The notes under the pieces: generated by a model | What the model saw: only the letters and a program-made list of their open reading frames with translations | Told to the model about the DNA's origin: nothing | Database searches by the model: none | Position numbers and translations under genes: made by a program | Shown: in pieces, positions 40,392-51,412 of the stretch | Numbering within the stretch: the first letter of the stretch is position 1 | How the letters are laid out: each line of letters opens with the position of its first letter | NCBI RefSeq assembly: GCF_014858005.1 | Contig: NZ_JACYOT010000009.1 | Coordinates: 124,001-188,000 of the forward strand | Source: Propioniciclava soli | GTDB lineage: Bacteria; Actinomycetota; Actinomycetes; Propionibacteriales; Propionibacteriaceae | DNA: 64,000 bases | Direction of reading: 5' to 3'

Positions 40392-42023
40392 TCACTGGTA
40401 GGAAATGAAGTGCGGGGTCGGGTGGACCTGCGCGACCGTCTGGGCCGGGGTGAGCATCGGCACGTCCTCGTCCTCGAAGTTCTTCCAGCCGAGGACGGTG
40501 TGGGCCGGCAGATCGCGCTGGAGCACCTGCCAGGTGCTCTGCTTGGCCGCCTGGCCCCCCTGGCCGTCGACGTGCATCAGGTGCTGCACCTCGGGCCGCG
40601 AGACGTCCAGGCGTTCCCGGTCGACGATCATGCGGGTCTGGAACTGGTGCAGGGTGAGCACCTTCGGCGGCAGCTGGTTCTCGGCGATGAAGTCCGCGAG
40701 CCAGGCCGTCACCTCGTTGATCTCGTCGACGCCGACCTGGCCGACCTGCCGCAGGTGGCGCTGATCCGGCTTCAGCCGCCACTCCGGGTCGAGCGCCAGC
40801 CCGACGTGGGGGTGGAGCAGCAGCTCGCTGTACTCCTTCGCCTGGGTCAGGAAGTCCGTGCGGCCGGGCTGCAGGTCCAGCACCACGTAGAGGTCGTTGG
40901 CCTCGGCCGCCTCCACCCAGGGCAGCAGCGTCGCGATCGGCGTCCGGTAGGAGTAGTCGCCCTGCTCGCCGGCCGCCGCGGAGGCGACCGTGCCGATGAT
41001 CTCGAAGGCGCCCATCACGTTGTCGTCCGGCAGCAGCTCGCGGTACTCCGCGACCAGCCGGTTGAGCCGCTCGACCGCCTGGGCCGGCGGCTGCTCGCCC
41101 ATCATGCCGAGCGCAGGCGTCTCCGGGTGGCCGTAGAGGGCGATCATGCGGCGGGCCGGGAAGGGCGCGACGCCGCCGCCCGGGAACTCCGCGGCGGTGC
41201 GCGTCACCGCCACCTGGCCCGAGAACTGCGCGTCGGTGCCGAAGCCGTCGCCGAACGCGACGACCGGGCCGGTGTGGTCGCGGACGGCCGCCGTGGACGC
41301 CCCGTCCGCACCCGGGTGCGGCGCGATGAGCGCCGTTGGTTCCGCGATGCCGGCGGCGGCGAGCGTCACCAGTTCGGGAGTGGAGAGGTCGCCCCAGGCC
41401 AGGGCGAGGACGCCCGCGGGCTCGGCCGTGACGACCGGCAGGTCCTCCAGGTCGAGTTCGGCTGCGCTGGCCGGGCCGGGCACGACCGTCCGCTCCCCGA
41501 CGGACAGGTCGGGCACGTAGGAGATGACCGTGCGGGTCTGCAGCCGGTCGAGCTCGGCCGCCAGCTCGGGGCCCTCGACCAGCAGCGGGACGCCCAGCTC
41601 GCGGGCCACGCCCGCGCCGGCCTCGGGCGACGCCGCCGTCGGCGCCGGCGTGGCGGACGCCCCTGGCGTGGCCGTGGTGTCGGCGGTCGTGGCCGCCGGG
41701 CTAGGCGTGGGGCTGGGGGAGGGGCTGGGGGTGGCCGTCGGCGTGGCCTCGGGCGACGCCGCCGCGGCGGCGTCCGCGGGCACCACCACGACCAGCGTCG
41801 CGGCGCCGAGCAATGAGCGGCTGACGGCGAGGGCGTCCCCGGCGGGCAGCACGAGGTCGCCCGCGGGGGTGGCGGCCCGCACCTGGTGGCGGTGGTCGGG
41901 CACCGCGGCGGTCTCGCCGGGGGTGACGGGGGCGGTGGGCACCTGGGCGGGGCCGCTGCACCCGGCCACCACCAGGGCGATTCCGGCCGTGGAGCCGGTG
42001 AGGAACTGACGTCGGTTGATCAC
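40392..42023 (-). CDS. Lipoprotein with possible CWB2-like and TIM-barrel-like regions
   Basis: 543 residues. The N-terminus NRRQFLTGSTAG... with lipobox VAGC (Cys22) looks like a Tat-type lipoprotein signal. A region at about 60-150 resembles cell wall-binding repeat 2 (VSRSLLGAATLVVVVPAD, later LGVPLLVEGPELAAEL), interrupted by a low-complexity Ser/Pro/Thr/Ala stretch. The C-terminal 300 residues (MIALYGHPETPALGMMGEQ onward, with VVLDLQPGR and VGLALDPEWRL) look like an alpha/beta barrel of unknown activity. Probably an extracellular cell-wall-associated protein. No family is assigned with certainty. GTG start at 42023. Confidence 0.75.
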   Translation of the reverse strand: MINRRQFLTGSTAGIALVVAGCSGPAQVPTAPVTPGETAAVPDHRHQVRAATPAGDLVLPAGDALAVSRSLLGAATLVVVVPADAAAAASPEATPTATPSPSPSPTPSPAATTADTTATPGASATPAPTAASPEAGAGVARELGVPLLVEGPELAAELDRLQTRTVISYVPDLSVGERTVVPGPASAAELDLEDLPVVTAEPAGVLALAWGDLSTPELVTLAAAGIAEPTALIAPHPGADGASTAAVRDHTGPVVAFGDGFGTDAQFSGQVAVTRTAAEFPGGGVAPFPARRMIALYGHPETPALGMMGEQPPAQAVERLNRLVAEYRELLPDDNVMGAFEIIGTVASAAAGEQGDYSYRTPIATLLPWVEAAEANDLYVVLDLQPGRTDFLTQAKEYSELLLHPHVGLALDPEWRLKPDQRHLRQVGQVGVDEINEVTAWLADFIAENQLPPKVLTLHQFQTRMIVDRERLDVSRPEVQHLMHVDGQGGQAAKQSTWQVLQRDLPAHTVLGWKNFEDEDVPMLTPAQTVAQVHPTPHFISYQ

Positions 42024-42165
42024 CCCACCACCTTGTCACAGGCCGTCCACCGGGCCGTGGCTGCCATGCCGCCCGCCGCCGGGGCGCGGGTGGGTTGGTG
42101 TGTCATGGGAAGATGGCGACGCCCCGTCGCGTTGGGTGTGTGTAGACCACCGAAGGAGTTCCACC

Positions 42166-42666
42166 GTGTTCGAGATCCCGTCCGACCTCAACCCCGCCCT
42201 CGCCGGCCTTGCCTGGTTGCGTGGCCGCTGGGAGGGCACCGGCTACCGCGAGTGGCCGGGTGAGGAGAAGGTGCAGTTCGGCGTCCAGATCGACTTCGCC
42301 GACAACGGGAGCGACTACCTGCACTACCTCGCCCAGATGTTCACCCTCGATGACGAGGGACGGCCGCTGGCGCCGCTCACCATCGAGACCGGCTTCTGGC
42401 GCGCCTCGGCCGACGCCGAGGTCGACGTGGTCATGTGCAGCCCGGAGGGCTACTCGGAGATCTGGTTCGGCCAGCTCACCCCCGGCCGGGTCGACCTGAC
42501 CACCGACGCCGTCGTGCGCTCCCCGCTCGCGACGGTGGAGTACACCGCCGGACGCCGCCTCTACGGCACGGTGGAGGGCAAGCTGATGTACAGCTTCGAC
42601 CGGGCCACCACCGACGAGTCGCTGCGCCCCTACATGTGGGCGACGCTGCAGCGGGTGCAGGGCTGA
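42166..42666 (+). CDS. FABP/nitrobindin-like beta-barrel protein
   Basis: 166 residues. The N-terminal motif LAWLRGRWEGTGYREWPG is the GxWxGxG signature of the THAP4/nitrobindin (DUF1794) family of ten-stranded barrels. In heme-binding nitrobindins a C-terminal His (HLAAVLHR in Rv2717c) ligates the iron. Here the matching stretch reads PYMWATLQRV, with Tyr in the His position, so heme binding is doubtful; the Rv0813c branch of this family likewise is not known to bind heme. GTG start behind AAGGAG. Followed after one base by a YgfZ-like gene. Confidence 0.82.
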   Translation: MFEIPSDLNPALAGLAWLRGRWEGTGYREWPGEEKVQFGVQIDFADNGSDYLHYLAQMFTLDDEGRPLAPLTIETGFWRASADAEVDVVMCSPEGYSEIWFGQLTPGRVDLTTDAVVRSPLATVEYTAGRRLYGTVEGKLMYSFDRATTDESLRPYMWATLQRVQG

Positions 42667-42667
42667 C

Positions 42668-43585
42668 GTGGGCGACCCCGTCATCGCCCACGAGGGGCCG
42701 GACGCCGGCGTCCCCCACCACTACGGCGATCCGCTGCGCGAGCAGCGCTGGCTGGAGGCGGGGCAGGCGCGCGTCGACCTGTCCCACCGCCCGGTGTTCG
42801 CGGTCACGGGGCCGGACCGGCTCGCGTGGTTGCACGCGCTCACCAGCCAGCGGTTCGAGGGGCTCGCGCCCGGGGTGTGGACGACCGCGTTCGTCCTCGA
42901 CCCGGCCGGCCACATCGAGCACGTGCTGGGCGGCGTGGACGACGGCGCGACCTTCCTGGCCACCACCGAGCCGGGGCACCTCGACGCCCTGCTGGCGTGG
43001 CTGGGGCGCATGGTGTTCGCGTCCCGCGTCGAGCTGGCCGACGCCTCAGCCACCCACGCGATGGTGCTGGCCGACGGGCCGCGCATCGTGGAGCGCCCGG
43101 CGCTGGCCGCGACGCTCGGCGAGCGGCGGGCCGGCACGTGGGCCGCCGAGGCGCTGCGGATCGCGGCGGGCCAGCCCCGCGTCTTCGTCGACACCGACGC
43201 CCGCACGATCCCCAACGAGGTGGCGGTGCCCGACGGCGACGCGCTCGGCGCGGCCGTCCACCTGCAGAAGGGCTGTTACCGCGGCCAGGAGACCGTCGCG
43301 CGCGTCCACACGCTCGGACGCCCCCCGCGCCGGCTCACGCTGCTGCACCTGGACGGCTCGGAGGAGCGGTTGCCGGCCGTCGGCGCCGATGTGCTGCTCG
43401 GTGAGCGCGTCGTGGGCCGCATGGGCGGCTCGGCGTTCCACCACGAGCTGGGCCCCATCGGGCTCGCGCTGGTGAAGCGCGGCACGCCCATCGACGCGTC
43501 GCTCACGGTGGAGGGTGTCCCGGCGGCCCAGGAGGTCGTCGTGGATCCCGAGGTGGGGCTCCACGTGCGACCGAACCTGCGCTAG
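42668..43585 (+). CDS. ygfZ: Folate-binding protein YgfZ
   Basis: 305 residues of the GcvT-like fold. The signature KGCYRGQETVAR (consensus KGCYxGQE) contains the Cys important in E. coli YgfZ, which helps maintain Fe-S enzymes using tetrahydrofolate. The N-terminal DLSHRPVFAVTGPDRLAWLHAL matches the family. GTG start one base after the nitrobindin-like gene. Fe-S proteins that might benefit are common in the cell (MutY here). Confidence 0.9.
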   Translation: MGDPVIAHEGPDAGVPHHYGDPLREQRWLEAGQARVDLSHRPVFAVTGPDRLAWLHALTSQRFEGLAPGVWTTAFVLDPAGHIEHVLGGVDDGATFLATTEPGHLDALLAWLGRMVFASRVELADASATHAMVLADGPRIVERPALAATLGERRAGTWAAEALRIAAGQPRVFVDTDARTIPNEVAVPDGDALGAAVHLQKGCYRGQETVARVHTLGRPPRRLTLLHLDGSEERLPAVGADVLLGERVVGRMGGSAFHHELGPIGLALVKRGTPIDASLTVEGVPAAQEVVVDPEVGLHVRPNLR

Positions 43586-43598
43586 GCGCCCGCCGGGC

Positions 43599-45464
<1,866 letters not shown>

Positions 45465-45500
45465 GGAAGGATCCGATCGGGCGGAGACAAAGGACGATCC

Positions 45501-45506
45501 ATCCTA
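45501..45506 (-). promoter_or_regulatory. -10 element of typA
   Basis: TAGGAT on the minus strand, leaving a leader of about 30 bases. Confidence 0.45.
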
Positions 45507-45551
45507 CGCGGTCCGCCGAGGGCCCCCGACCACCGGCCGCAGGGCTGGCAC

Positions 45552-45557
45552 TAGGCT
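45552..45557 (+). promoter_or_regulatory. -10 element of the leaderless GTPase gene
   Basis: TAGGCT with 7 bases to GTG 45565. Confidence 0.5.
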
Positions 45558-45564
45558 GGGCAGC

Positions 45565-46701
45565 GTGACGCAGTTCTTCACCGAGTCGTTCCGCTCGGAG
45601 TTCGAGAAGCAGGCGGGCCTCATGGGCCGCTTCAACCTCGGCGTGTTCGGCAAGACCGGGGTGGGCAAGTCGACGCTCATCAACGCCGTGTTCGGCGAGG
45701 AGGTCGCTGCCACGGGCATCGGCGCCCCCGTCACCCAGGGCTCGCACCTGTACGTCGGCGTCCACGGCTCCCTCGGCCTGATCGACACCCAGGGCATCGA
45801 GCTGGGCCGCGACGACCGGCAGCTGGCCAAGGAGGTGACGACGTTCGTCACCCAGCAGCGCAAGCTGCCGCTGGACGAGCAGATGCACGCCGCCTGGTAC
45901 TGCGTCCGGGCGCTGGACCGGCGCTTCGAGGAGTCCGAGGCCGCGTTCATCCGCACCCTCGCCGGGCTCGACGTGCCCGTCATCGTGGTGTTCACCCAGG
46001 TGCCCGTGCGCGACGGCCAGTTCCACCCGGACGCCCTCGCGCTGGCCGACCACCTCGAGAGCCTCAGCCTGCCCATCGTGGCCGGCCGCCCGTTCATGAC
46101 CCACGCGTTGAGGGACCAGTTCACCGGTCAGCCGTCCTACGGCTTGGTGGAGCTCGTCGATGCCACCTTTCTGGTTGTGCCAGATGCGGTCCACTCAGCG
46201 CTCGCGACGGCGCAGAGGGTGGATCGGACCGCGAAGGCGCGGCAGGCGAACAAGCACATAGCCGGCTCCGTGGCCGCCGCCGCGACCGCGGCGGCCGTGC
46301 CGATCCCGTTCAGCTCCGCCGCGGTGCTCGTGCCCATCCAGCTCGCGATGATGGCCCGCATCGCGCAGCTGCACAACGTGCCGTTCGACCGGGCGGCGCT
46401 GCTCGCCGTCGCCTCCACGTCGCTCGCCACGGCCACGGGACGCCAGGCCGCGACGAGTCTGCTGCAGCTCATCCCGGGGGCCGGGCAGGTCGCCGGCGGC
46501 GTCATCAACGCCTCGGTCGCCTCGGGCTTCACCCTCGCCATGGGGCAGGCGTGGCTCGCGGTCTGCCAGCGCGCCTCCACCGGCGGGCTGGACGACGTCA
46601 ACGGGCTGTTGGACTCCGCGCTCGTCAAGCGCCTGTTCGACGAGGAGCTGCGCAAGCGCGTCCCCCACATCCGCCGCGAGCGCCCGGTGGGCGAGGACTA
46701 G
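45565..46701 (+). CDS. GTPase with C-terminal membrane-associated domain (DUF697-like)
   Basis: 378 residues. The N-terminal Era/EngA-like G domain has Walker A GKTGVGKS (29-36), a switch with GAPVTQGSH, G3 DTQGIE and a FTQVP segment in place of NKxD. The C-terminal 170 residues hold several hydrophobic helices (HIAGSVAAAATAAAVPIP and AATSLLQLIPGAGQVAGGVI), matching DUF697-type domains that bind membranes. Cellular role unknown. The GTG start is set by the -10 element at 45552. Confidence 0.85.
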   Translation: MTQFFTESFRSEFEKQAGLMGRFNLGVFGKTGVGKSTLINAVFGEEVAATGIGAPVTQGSHLYVGVHGSLGLIDTQGIELGRDDRQLAKEVTTFVTQQRKLPLDEQMHAAWYCVRALDRRFEESEAAFIRTLAGLDVPVIVVFTQVPVRDGQFHPDALALADHLESLSLPIVAGRPFMTHALRDQFTGQPSYGLVELVDATFLVVPDAVHSALATAQRVDRTAKARQANKHIAGSVAAAATAAAVPIPFSSAAVLVPIQLAMMARIAQLHNVPFDRAALLAVASTSLATATGRQAATSLLQLIPGAGQVAGGVINASVASGFTLAMGQAWLAVCQRASTGGLDDVNGLLDSALVKRLFDEELRKRVPHIRRERPVGED

Positions 46702-46725
46702 GGGACGGGCGGCCGGGCCTCCGGC

Positions 46726-47928
46726 TCAGGCCGCGGGAACCTCCGCTGGCCGGGTGCGCACCGGAATGGTGAGGATCGCGCCGAAGAAACTCATCATGAT
46801 CGTCTGGAACCCGATGATCATCAGCATGGCCGACGGGGTTGCCGCCCGAATGGCGGCGCGGGCGTCCAGGGGGCCAAAGCCCGTGGAGCCCCAGCCGACG
46901 ACGTGCACGACACCGATCACGAGACCGAGCACGAACAACACCACCCCGATGATCACACCGCGCTCCAACGTCCACCCCTCGGCGACGGTGCGGTAGGTCG
47001 AGCTGGTGGGCAGGAAGCCCTCCCTGGTGGCGTACATCTTCGTCAGCCACCAGAACAGCAGCGCCTGGTACCCGATCACGCCGAGGGCCGAGGCGTAGAC
47101 CAGCGTCGAGACGTCGAAGCCCACCCCGCCCACGACGATGGGCGTCACCGACAGGACCGCCGCCAGCCCGAAGCCCACCACGAGCGCGACGATGCCGGGG
47201 TACAGGAAGAGCCACCGCGGCGCGAACATGAGCAGGAACCGCAGGTGGCGCCACCCGTCGTGCCAGGAGCGCAGGTGCGGCGGACGGGAGCGGCCGTCCT
47301 TGGCCAGGGTCGTCGGCACCTCGACGATGTCGTATTTCGCCAGCGACGCCTTGACGACCATCTCGGACGCGAATTCCATCCCGGAGGTCTGCAGGCCGAG
47401 CGCCTGAATGCGTTCCCGGTTGAAACCCCGCAGGCCGCAGTGGAAGTCGCGCACGCCGGGGCGAAAGAAAAGCCGGCCGATTCCGGACAGGACCGGATTG
47501 CCGAGGTACTTGTGCAGCGGCGGCATGGCGCCCGGATCGATGCCACCGGCGAAGCGGTTGCCCATCACCAGGTCGTGACCCTCGCGGAGCTTCGCCACGA
47601 ACGGCGCCAGGCCGGCGAAGTTGTAGGAATCGTCGGCGTCGCCCATGATCACGTAGGTGCCCCGCGCCGCATTGATGCCGCCGATCAGCGCGGCACCGTA
47701 GCCGCGCATCGGCACCGGCACCACCCGGGCGCCGTTGCGGCGTGCAATCTCCTGCGAGCCGTCAGTGCTGCCATTGTCCGCGATCACGATCTCGCCGACC
47801 ACGTCGCTGCCCTCCAGATAGCCCCGGGCCTTCTGGATGCACACCTCCAGCGTCTCGGCCTCGTTCAGGCAGGGCATGACGACGGTGAGTTCGACGTCCG
47901 TGTTGTCGTTCTCGGTGACGAAGGGCAT
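46726..47928 (-). CDS. Family 2 glycosyltransferase with membrane domain
   Basis: 400 residues. The GT-A domain (1-235) shows VVMPCLNEAETLEVC, the nucleotide-binding ADNGSTDGSQEIA and a DADDSYNF divalent-cation motif, like dolichyl- or polyprenyl-phosphate mannose/glucose synthases. Four transmembrane segments follow (about 240-260, 275-295, 325-345 and 362-390). It probably moves a hexose from a nucleotide sugar to polyprenyl phosphate for envelope glycan synthesis. It opens the polysaccharide locus. Confidence 0.88.
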   Translation of the reverse strand: MPFVTENDNTDVELTVVMPCLNEAETLEVCIQKARGYLEGSDVVGEIVIADNGSTDGSQEIARRNGARVVPVPMRGYGAALIGGINAARGTYVIMGDADDSYNFAGLAPFVAKLREGHDLVMGNRFAGGIDPGAMPPLHKYLGNPVLSGIGRLFFRPGVRDFHCGLRGFNRERIQALGLQTSGMEFASEMVVKASLAKYDIVEVPTTLAKDGRSRPPHLRSWHDGWRHLRFLLMFAPRWLFLYPGIVALVVGFGLAAVLSVTPIVVGGVGFDVSTLVYASALGVIGYQALLFWWLTKMYATREGFLPTSSTYRTVAEGWTLERGVIIGVVLFVLGLVIGVVHVVGWGSTGFGPLDARAAIRAATPSAMLMIIGFQTIMMSFFGAILTIPVRTRPAEVPAA

Positions 47929-48006
47929 GAAGTCCTACCGACTTTCTCCGGCAGTGAACCGGTCCGGGCACGCGCAGTGGGATGTGGAGAGGGCGCGTTC
48001 GGAGCC

Positions 48007-48012
48007 TATCGT
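48007..48012 (+). promoter_or_regulatory. Probable -10 element of the rightward glycosyltransferase
   Basis: TATCGT, giving a leader of about 50 bases with GGGAGGA as ribosome-binding site. Confidence 0.35.
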
Positions 48013-48068
48013 GGCCACCCCGGCGCGGAGGCGTTGACAGCTCGGCGTGCCGTGGGGAGGATCGCCCG

Positions 48069-48992
48069 GTGAGCGAGCAACCCCACGTCACCGCCGTGCT
48101 GTCCCTGTTCCGTCCCCCGGCCGACCTGCCCGCCCGGGTGGCCGACCTGCTGGAGCAGGTGGACGCCGTGGTCACCGTCGACGACGGCCCCGATGCGGAC
48201 GCCTCGGCCGAGGTCCACGCGGCGCTCGCGGCCGCGGGTGCCGAGGTGATCGTGGTGGGGGCGAACCGGGGGATCGCGCACGCTCTCAACCTCGGCATCG
48301 AGCGGGCGCGCACCACTCGGAGTGACACCTGGGTGCTCACCCTCGACCAGGACTCCACCGTGCCCCCGGGTTACGTGGCCGCTGCGCTCGCCACGTTCGG
48401 TGCGGCCCAGGGGGCGGGGGTTCGCGTCGGCGCGGTGTGCCCGTGGTTCCTCGGGGACGCGCCCACCCCCGAGGAGGGCGCCGAGCACGGTTTCTCGCTC
48501 GCTTTCGACCCCATCACGTCCGCGCTGCTCATCGCACCGGAGGTGGTGGCCGCCTGCGGCCCCTTCCGCGACGACTACTTCATCGACGCCGTCGACAGCG
48601 AGTACACCTTGCGCATGCGCCGCCACGGCTGGGTGGTGGTGCGGGTGCCCGACACGCGCCTGGAGCACGCGATGGGGACGCCACGCCCGATGCGGCTGCT
48701 GGGGCGCCAGCTCACCCGGGGCGGCCGGCCCGCACACGTTCCCTACCAGCGTCCGTTCCGGATCTTCTACATCACCCGCAACATGATCGCGATGAGCCGC
48801 GAGTATGGCGCGCAGTTTCCCGGCTGGCTGGCCCGACGGTGGCGCGCGGAGATCCTGCACGGCGGGGTCCGGTTGCTGTGGGGCCCGCACCGGAGCCGTA
48901 TCGCCCGCGCCCTGCTGGCGGGGGCGTGGGCCGGCGTCCGGGGTCGGTCAGGCCCGATCCCGCCCCGGCTGGCCCGCGCCCTCGCGGTGTGA
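48069..48992 (+). CDS. Family 2 glycosyltransferase (rhamnosyltransferase-like)
   Basis: 307 residues. GT-A features: VVTVDDGPDADAS, GANRGIAHALNLGIE, the DQDST motif for metal/nucleotide binding, and FIDAVDSEYTLRMRRHGW with the catalytic Asp/Glu. The pattern N-R-G-x-A-x-A-x-N resembles rhamnosyl- and galactofuranosyltransferases. GTG start behind GGGAGGA. Its last 45 bases overlap, tail to tail, the end of the flippase gene on the other strand. Confidence 0.85.
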   Translation: MSEQPHVTAVLSLFRPPADLPARVADLLEQVDAVVTVDDGPDADASAEVHAALAAAGAEVIVVGANRGIAHALNLGIERARTTRSDTWVLTLDQDSTVPPGYVAAALATFGAAQGAGVRVGAVCPWFLGDAPTPEEGAEHGFSLAFDPITSALLIAPEVVAACGPFRDDYFIDAVDSEYTLRMRRHGWVVVRVPDTRLEHAMGTPRPMRLLGRQLTRGGRPAHVPYQRPFRIFYITRNMIAMSREYGAQFPGWLARRWRAEILHGGVRLLWGPHRSRIARALLAGAWAGVRGRSGPIPPRLARALAV

Positions 48993-50216
48993 CGCCAGCA
49001 CCTCGCGGGTCGCGGTGAGCAGCAGCCCGGCCATCACCACCTCGCTGGCGAACAGACCGGCGGCGGCCCCCACCGGGCCGACGGTGACGGCCAGCACCGC
49101 CACCAGCACCGAACCGCTCACGCCACCCAGGAGCGTCGAGCGCAGGATCACGGCCACCCTTCCGGCCGGGAACAGCACCAGCCGCGTGATGCCGGTGCGG
49201 ACGGCGTTGACGGCGAACGCGAGGCCCAGCACGAAGCAGATCTCGCGGGCCGCGACGACGGCCTCGCCGAACAGCAGGGCCGACGCGAGCGGCCCTGCCG
49301 CCGTCAGGATCACCTGCCCCAGCACCCCCAGCAGGGCGTGGTAGCGCAGGGCGCGGCGCAGGCGGGCGCCGATGTGTTCGGGGCCCGCCTCGATCACCCA
49401 CCGCTGGAAGATGTTGGCCAGCGCCCCCGGCACGAACAGCCCGTAGCGGTACAACTTGTCGGCCGACGCGTACGCGGCGGAGACGTCCGCGGCGGCGACC
49501 TGGTTGACCAACGGCAGCGGAAGGGCGGCGTAGCCGCCGGCCGCCAGCTCGTTGAGGGCCGGCACCACGTCGCGGCGCAGCAGGGTGCCCACCGAACGCA
49601 ACGGGGGCCACGGGCCCGGTGAGGCGTGCAGGAGGCGTATCGAGAACAGCGTCATGCCGACCAAGGGGACGACGGTCGCCAGGATCGGGTAGACGTACAG
49701 CCACCCCGTGGCGACCATCACCGCCGCCGACACCGCCGCGGCGCCGACCCGCGGGAACGTCTCGTAGAGCGCGATGTGGTCGGCCCGGCCACTGCCGACC
49801 GCGAACCACGACAGCGACAGCGGCACCGTGGCGGTCGACAGGGCCATGAGCAGGGTCATCACCTGCCAACCGTCCCGCGCCGTGACCCAGGCGACGACAC
49901 CGAGCACGGGCAGCACGGCCGCGGCGAGCGTCAGGCGCACGACCAAGCTCTCCCGGTAGAGGGTCGCGCGTGCCGCGTCCGTGGTGAGCGGGGGCACCCG
50001 GGCCGGGCCGATCGAGTGCCACCCGTACGAGATGACCAACCCGAAGAGCGCGCCCAGCGCCTCACCGGCGCCGATGCTCGCCCAGCCCGCCGGGTCGACG
50101 CGCCGGGCCAGCAGCGGCATGACGAGCAGCGGCGTCACCATCGACAGCAGCGGCAGCCCGCCGAAGCCGACGATTCGGCCCCACAGCGAGGGAGTCGGCG
50201 GTTCGACGTCGCTCAT
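48948..50216 (-). CDS. Polysaccharide flippase (Wzx/MATE-like)
   Basis: 422 residues with about twelve to fourteen hydrophobic segments, N-terminus SLWGRIVGFGGLPLLSMVTPLLVMP typical of the polysaccharide biosynthesis exporter family. It likely flips lipid-linked glycan units across the membrane. The start ATG overlaps the upstream glycosyltransferase stop by four bases. The 3' end overlaps a convergent gene by 45 bases. Confidence 0.85.
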   Translation of the reverse strand: MSDVEPPTPSLWGRIVGFGGLPLLSMVTPLLVMPLLARRVDPAGWASIGAGEALGALFGLVISYGWHSIGPARVPPLTTDAARATLYRESLVVRLTLAAAVLPVLGVVAWVTARDGWQVMTLLMALSTATVPLSLSWFAVGSGRADHIALYETFPRVGAAAVSAAVMVATGWLYVYPILATVVPLVGMTLFSIRLLHASPGPWPPLRSVGTLLRRDVVPALNELAAGGYAALPLPLVNQVAAADVSAAYASADKLYRYGLFVPGALANIFQRWVIEAGPEHIGARLRRALRYHALLGVLGQVILTAAGPLASALLFGEAVVAAREICFVLGLAFAVNAVRTGITRLVLFPAGRVAVILRSTLLGGVSGSVLVAVLAVTVGPVGAAAGLFASEVVMAGLLLTATREVLASHREGAGQPGRDRA

Positions 50217-51370
50217 CGCGGGCGGGCCACCGCGTCCAGGCGGGCCACGATCTGGTCCACCGCCTTATCGATGCGGCGGCTCACGAGGGCGTCGTCGTAC
50301 CAGGTGCGGGTGCGTGCACGCAGTGCCGAGCCGCCGCGCACGGCGCGGACGATGGCGGCGGCCAGCTCCTCCGGTGCGGTCGAGGCGGCGACGAACCCGT
50401 TGACGTCGTCGGTGACGAGCTCCACGGCCGCGTTGCCGGGATCGGTGACGAGGACGACGGGGGTGCCGTGGCCGGCGGACTCCACGACGACCAGGCCATA
50501 GCCTTCTCGGCGGGACGGGTTCACCAGCACCGCGGCGTGGCCGACGATGCGTGTCAGCTCAGCCTCGCTGACGAAGCCGGGCAGGTCGACGGCGTCGGCG
50601 ACACCGGCGGCCCGGATGGCCGCGGCGACGGCGTTCCGCTCCGGACCGTCGCCGAGGATGACCGCCCGCAGGTCGGGGATCTCCCGGCGCGCCACGGCGA
50701 GCGCGGCGGGGAGGGCGTCCACCCGCTTGTCCTGGATGTGCCGGCCGGCGTAGACGAGGTAGGGCGGGTCGTCCGCCTCCGGGACCGGGGTGACCTCGGT
50801 GTCGACGGCGACGAGGCCCGGGCTGACGATGGGCTCCCCGCGCAGCCCCTCACGGCGCAGCCGGCCGGCGCTCAGGCCACTGTGGCACGACGCGAGCGGG
50901 CTGAGCCTCACCGCCGCCCGCTGCAGGGCCCAGGCCACGGTGCCCAGGACGGGCCCGTTGTAGGCGACCCACTGGTGGCGCGGCCAGACCTCGAGGTAGT
51001 CGTACACCTGCGCCGTCCGCGTCCCGGCGAGGGCGGCGCGGGCGGCGAACACGTTGAGCACGGGCAGGGCGCTGACGATGACGGCGTCGTAACGGCCGCG
51101 GTGCCGCAGCAGGTGCCGGCCGAGCCCCGCGGCGAAGGTCGCGGCCGCGGCGGGGCGGCGGACGCCGTCGGCGTCGTACAACCGCAGGCGGCCGGTGACC
51201 GGGACGACCGCGAAGGACGCCGACGGCACGGAACCGTCCCACTGCCGGGCCGTGAGATAGGTGACGTCGTGGCCGTCGGCGGCCAGCAACTCGGCGAAGT
51301 GTCGATACTGCCGCTCACCCCCGCCCGTGGTGTGGGGGAACAGGCAGTCGTAGGCCACCGCGACGCGCAT
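50213..51370 (-). CDS. Family 4 glycosyltransferase
   Basis: 385 residues of GT-B fold. N-terminal GGGERQYRHFAELL acceptor-side loop; C-terminal domain with YAGRHIQDKRVDALPAAL, ILGDGPERNAV and the E-x7-E signature in REGYGLVVVESAGHGTPVV. It transfers a sugar from a nucleotide donor with retention of configuration, most likely onto the lipid-linked glycan exported by the neighbouring flippase. ATG behind AGGGGAGGA; first gene of a two-gene operon. Confidence 0.9.
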   Translation of the reverse strand: MRVAVAYDCLFPHTTGGGERQYRHFAELLAADGHDVTYLTARQWDGSVPSASFAVVPVTGRLRLYDADGVRRPAAAATFAAGLGRHLLRHRGRYDAVIVSALPVLNVFAARAALAGTRTAQVYDYLEVWPRHQWVAYNGPVLGTVAWALQRAAVRLSPLASCHSGLSAGRLRREGLRGEPIVSPGLVAVDTEVTPVPEADDPPYLVYAGRHIQDKRVDALPAALAVARREIPDLRAVILGDGPERNAVAAAIRAAGVADAVDLPGFVSEAELTRIVGHAAVLVNPSRREGYGLVVVESAGHGTPVVLVTDPGNAAVELVTDDVNGFVAASTAPEELAAAIVRAVRGGSALRARTRTWYDDALVSRRIDKAVDQIVARLDAVARPR

Positions 51371-51406
51371 CGGGGTTTCCTCCCCTGAGTCCGAAAAAGC
51401 GTCGCG

Positions 51407-51412
51407 ACTGTA
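51407..51412 (-). promoter_or_regulatory. -10 element of the GT4-flippase operon
   Basis: TACAGT on the minus strand, about 37 bases before the GT4 start. It overlaps the -10 of the divergent gene. Confidence 0.4.

Noticed and set aside
40297-40782. Alternative minus-strand frame encoding a repeated VGASA peptide upstream of dtd
   Set aside because: It overlaps the conserved end of the lipoprotein gene in another frame and has no start signal. The repeat is better described as DNA.
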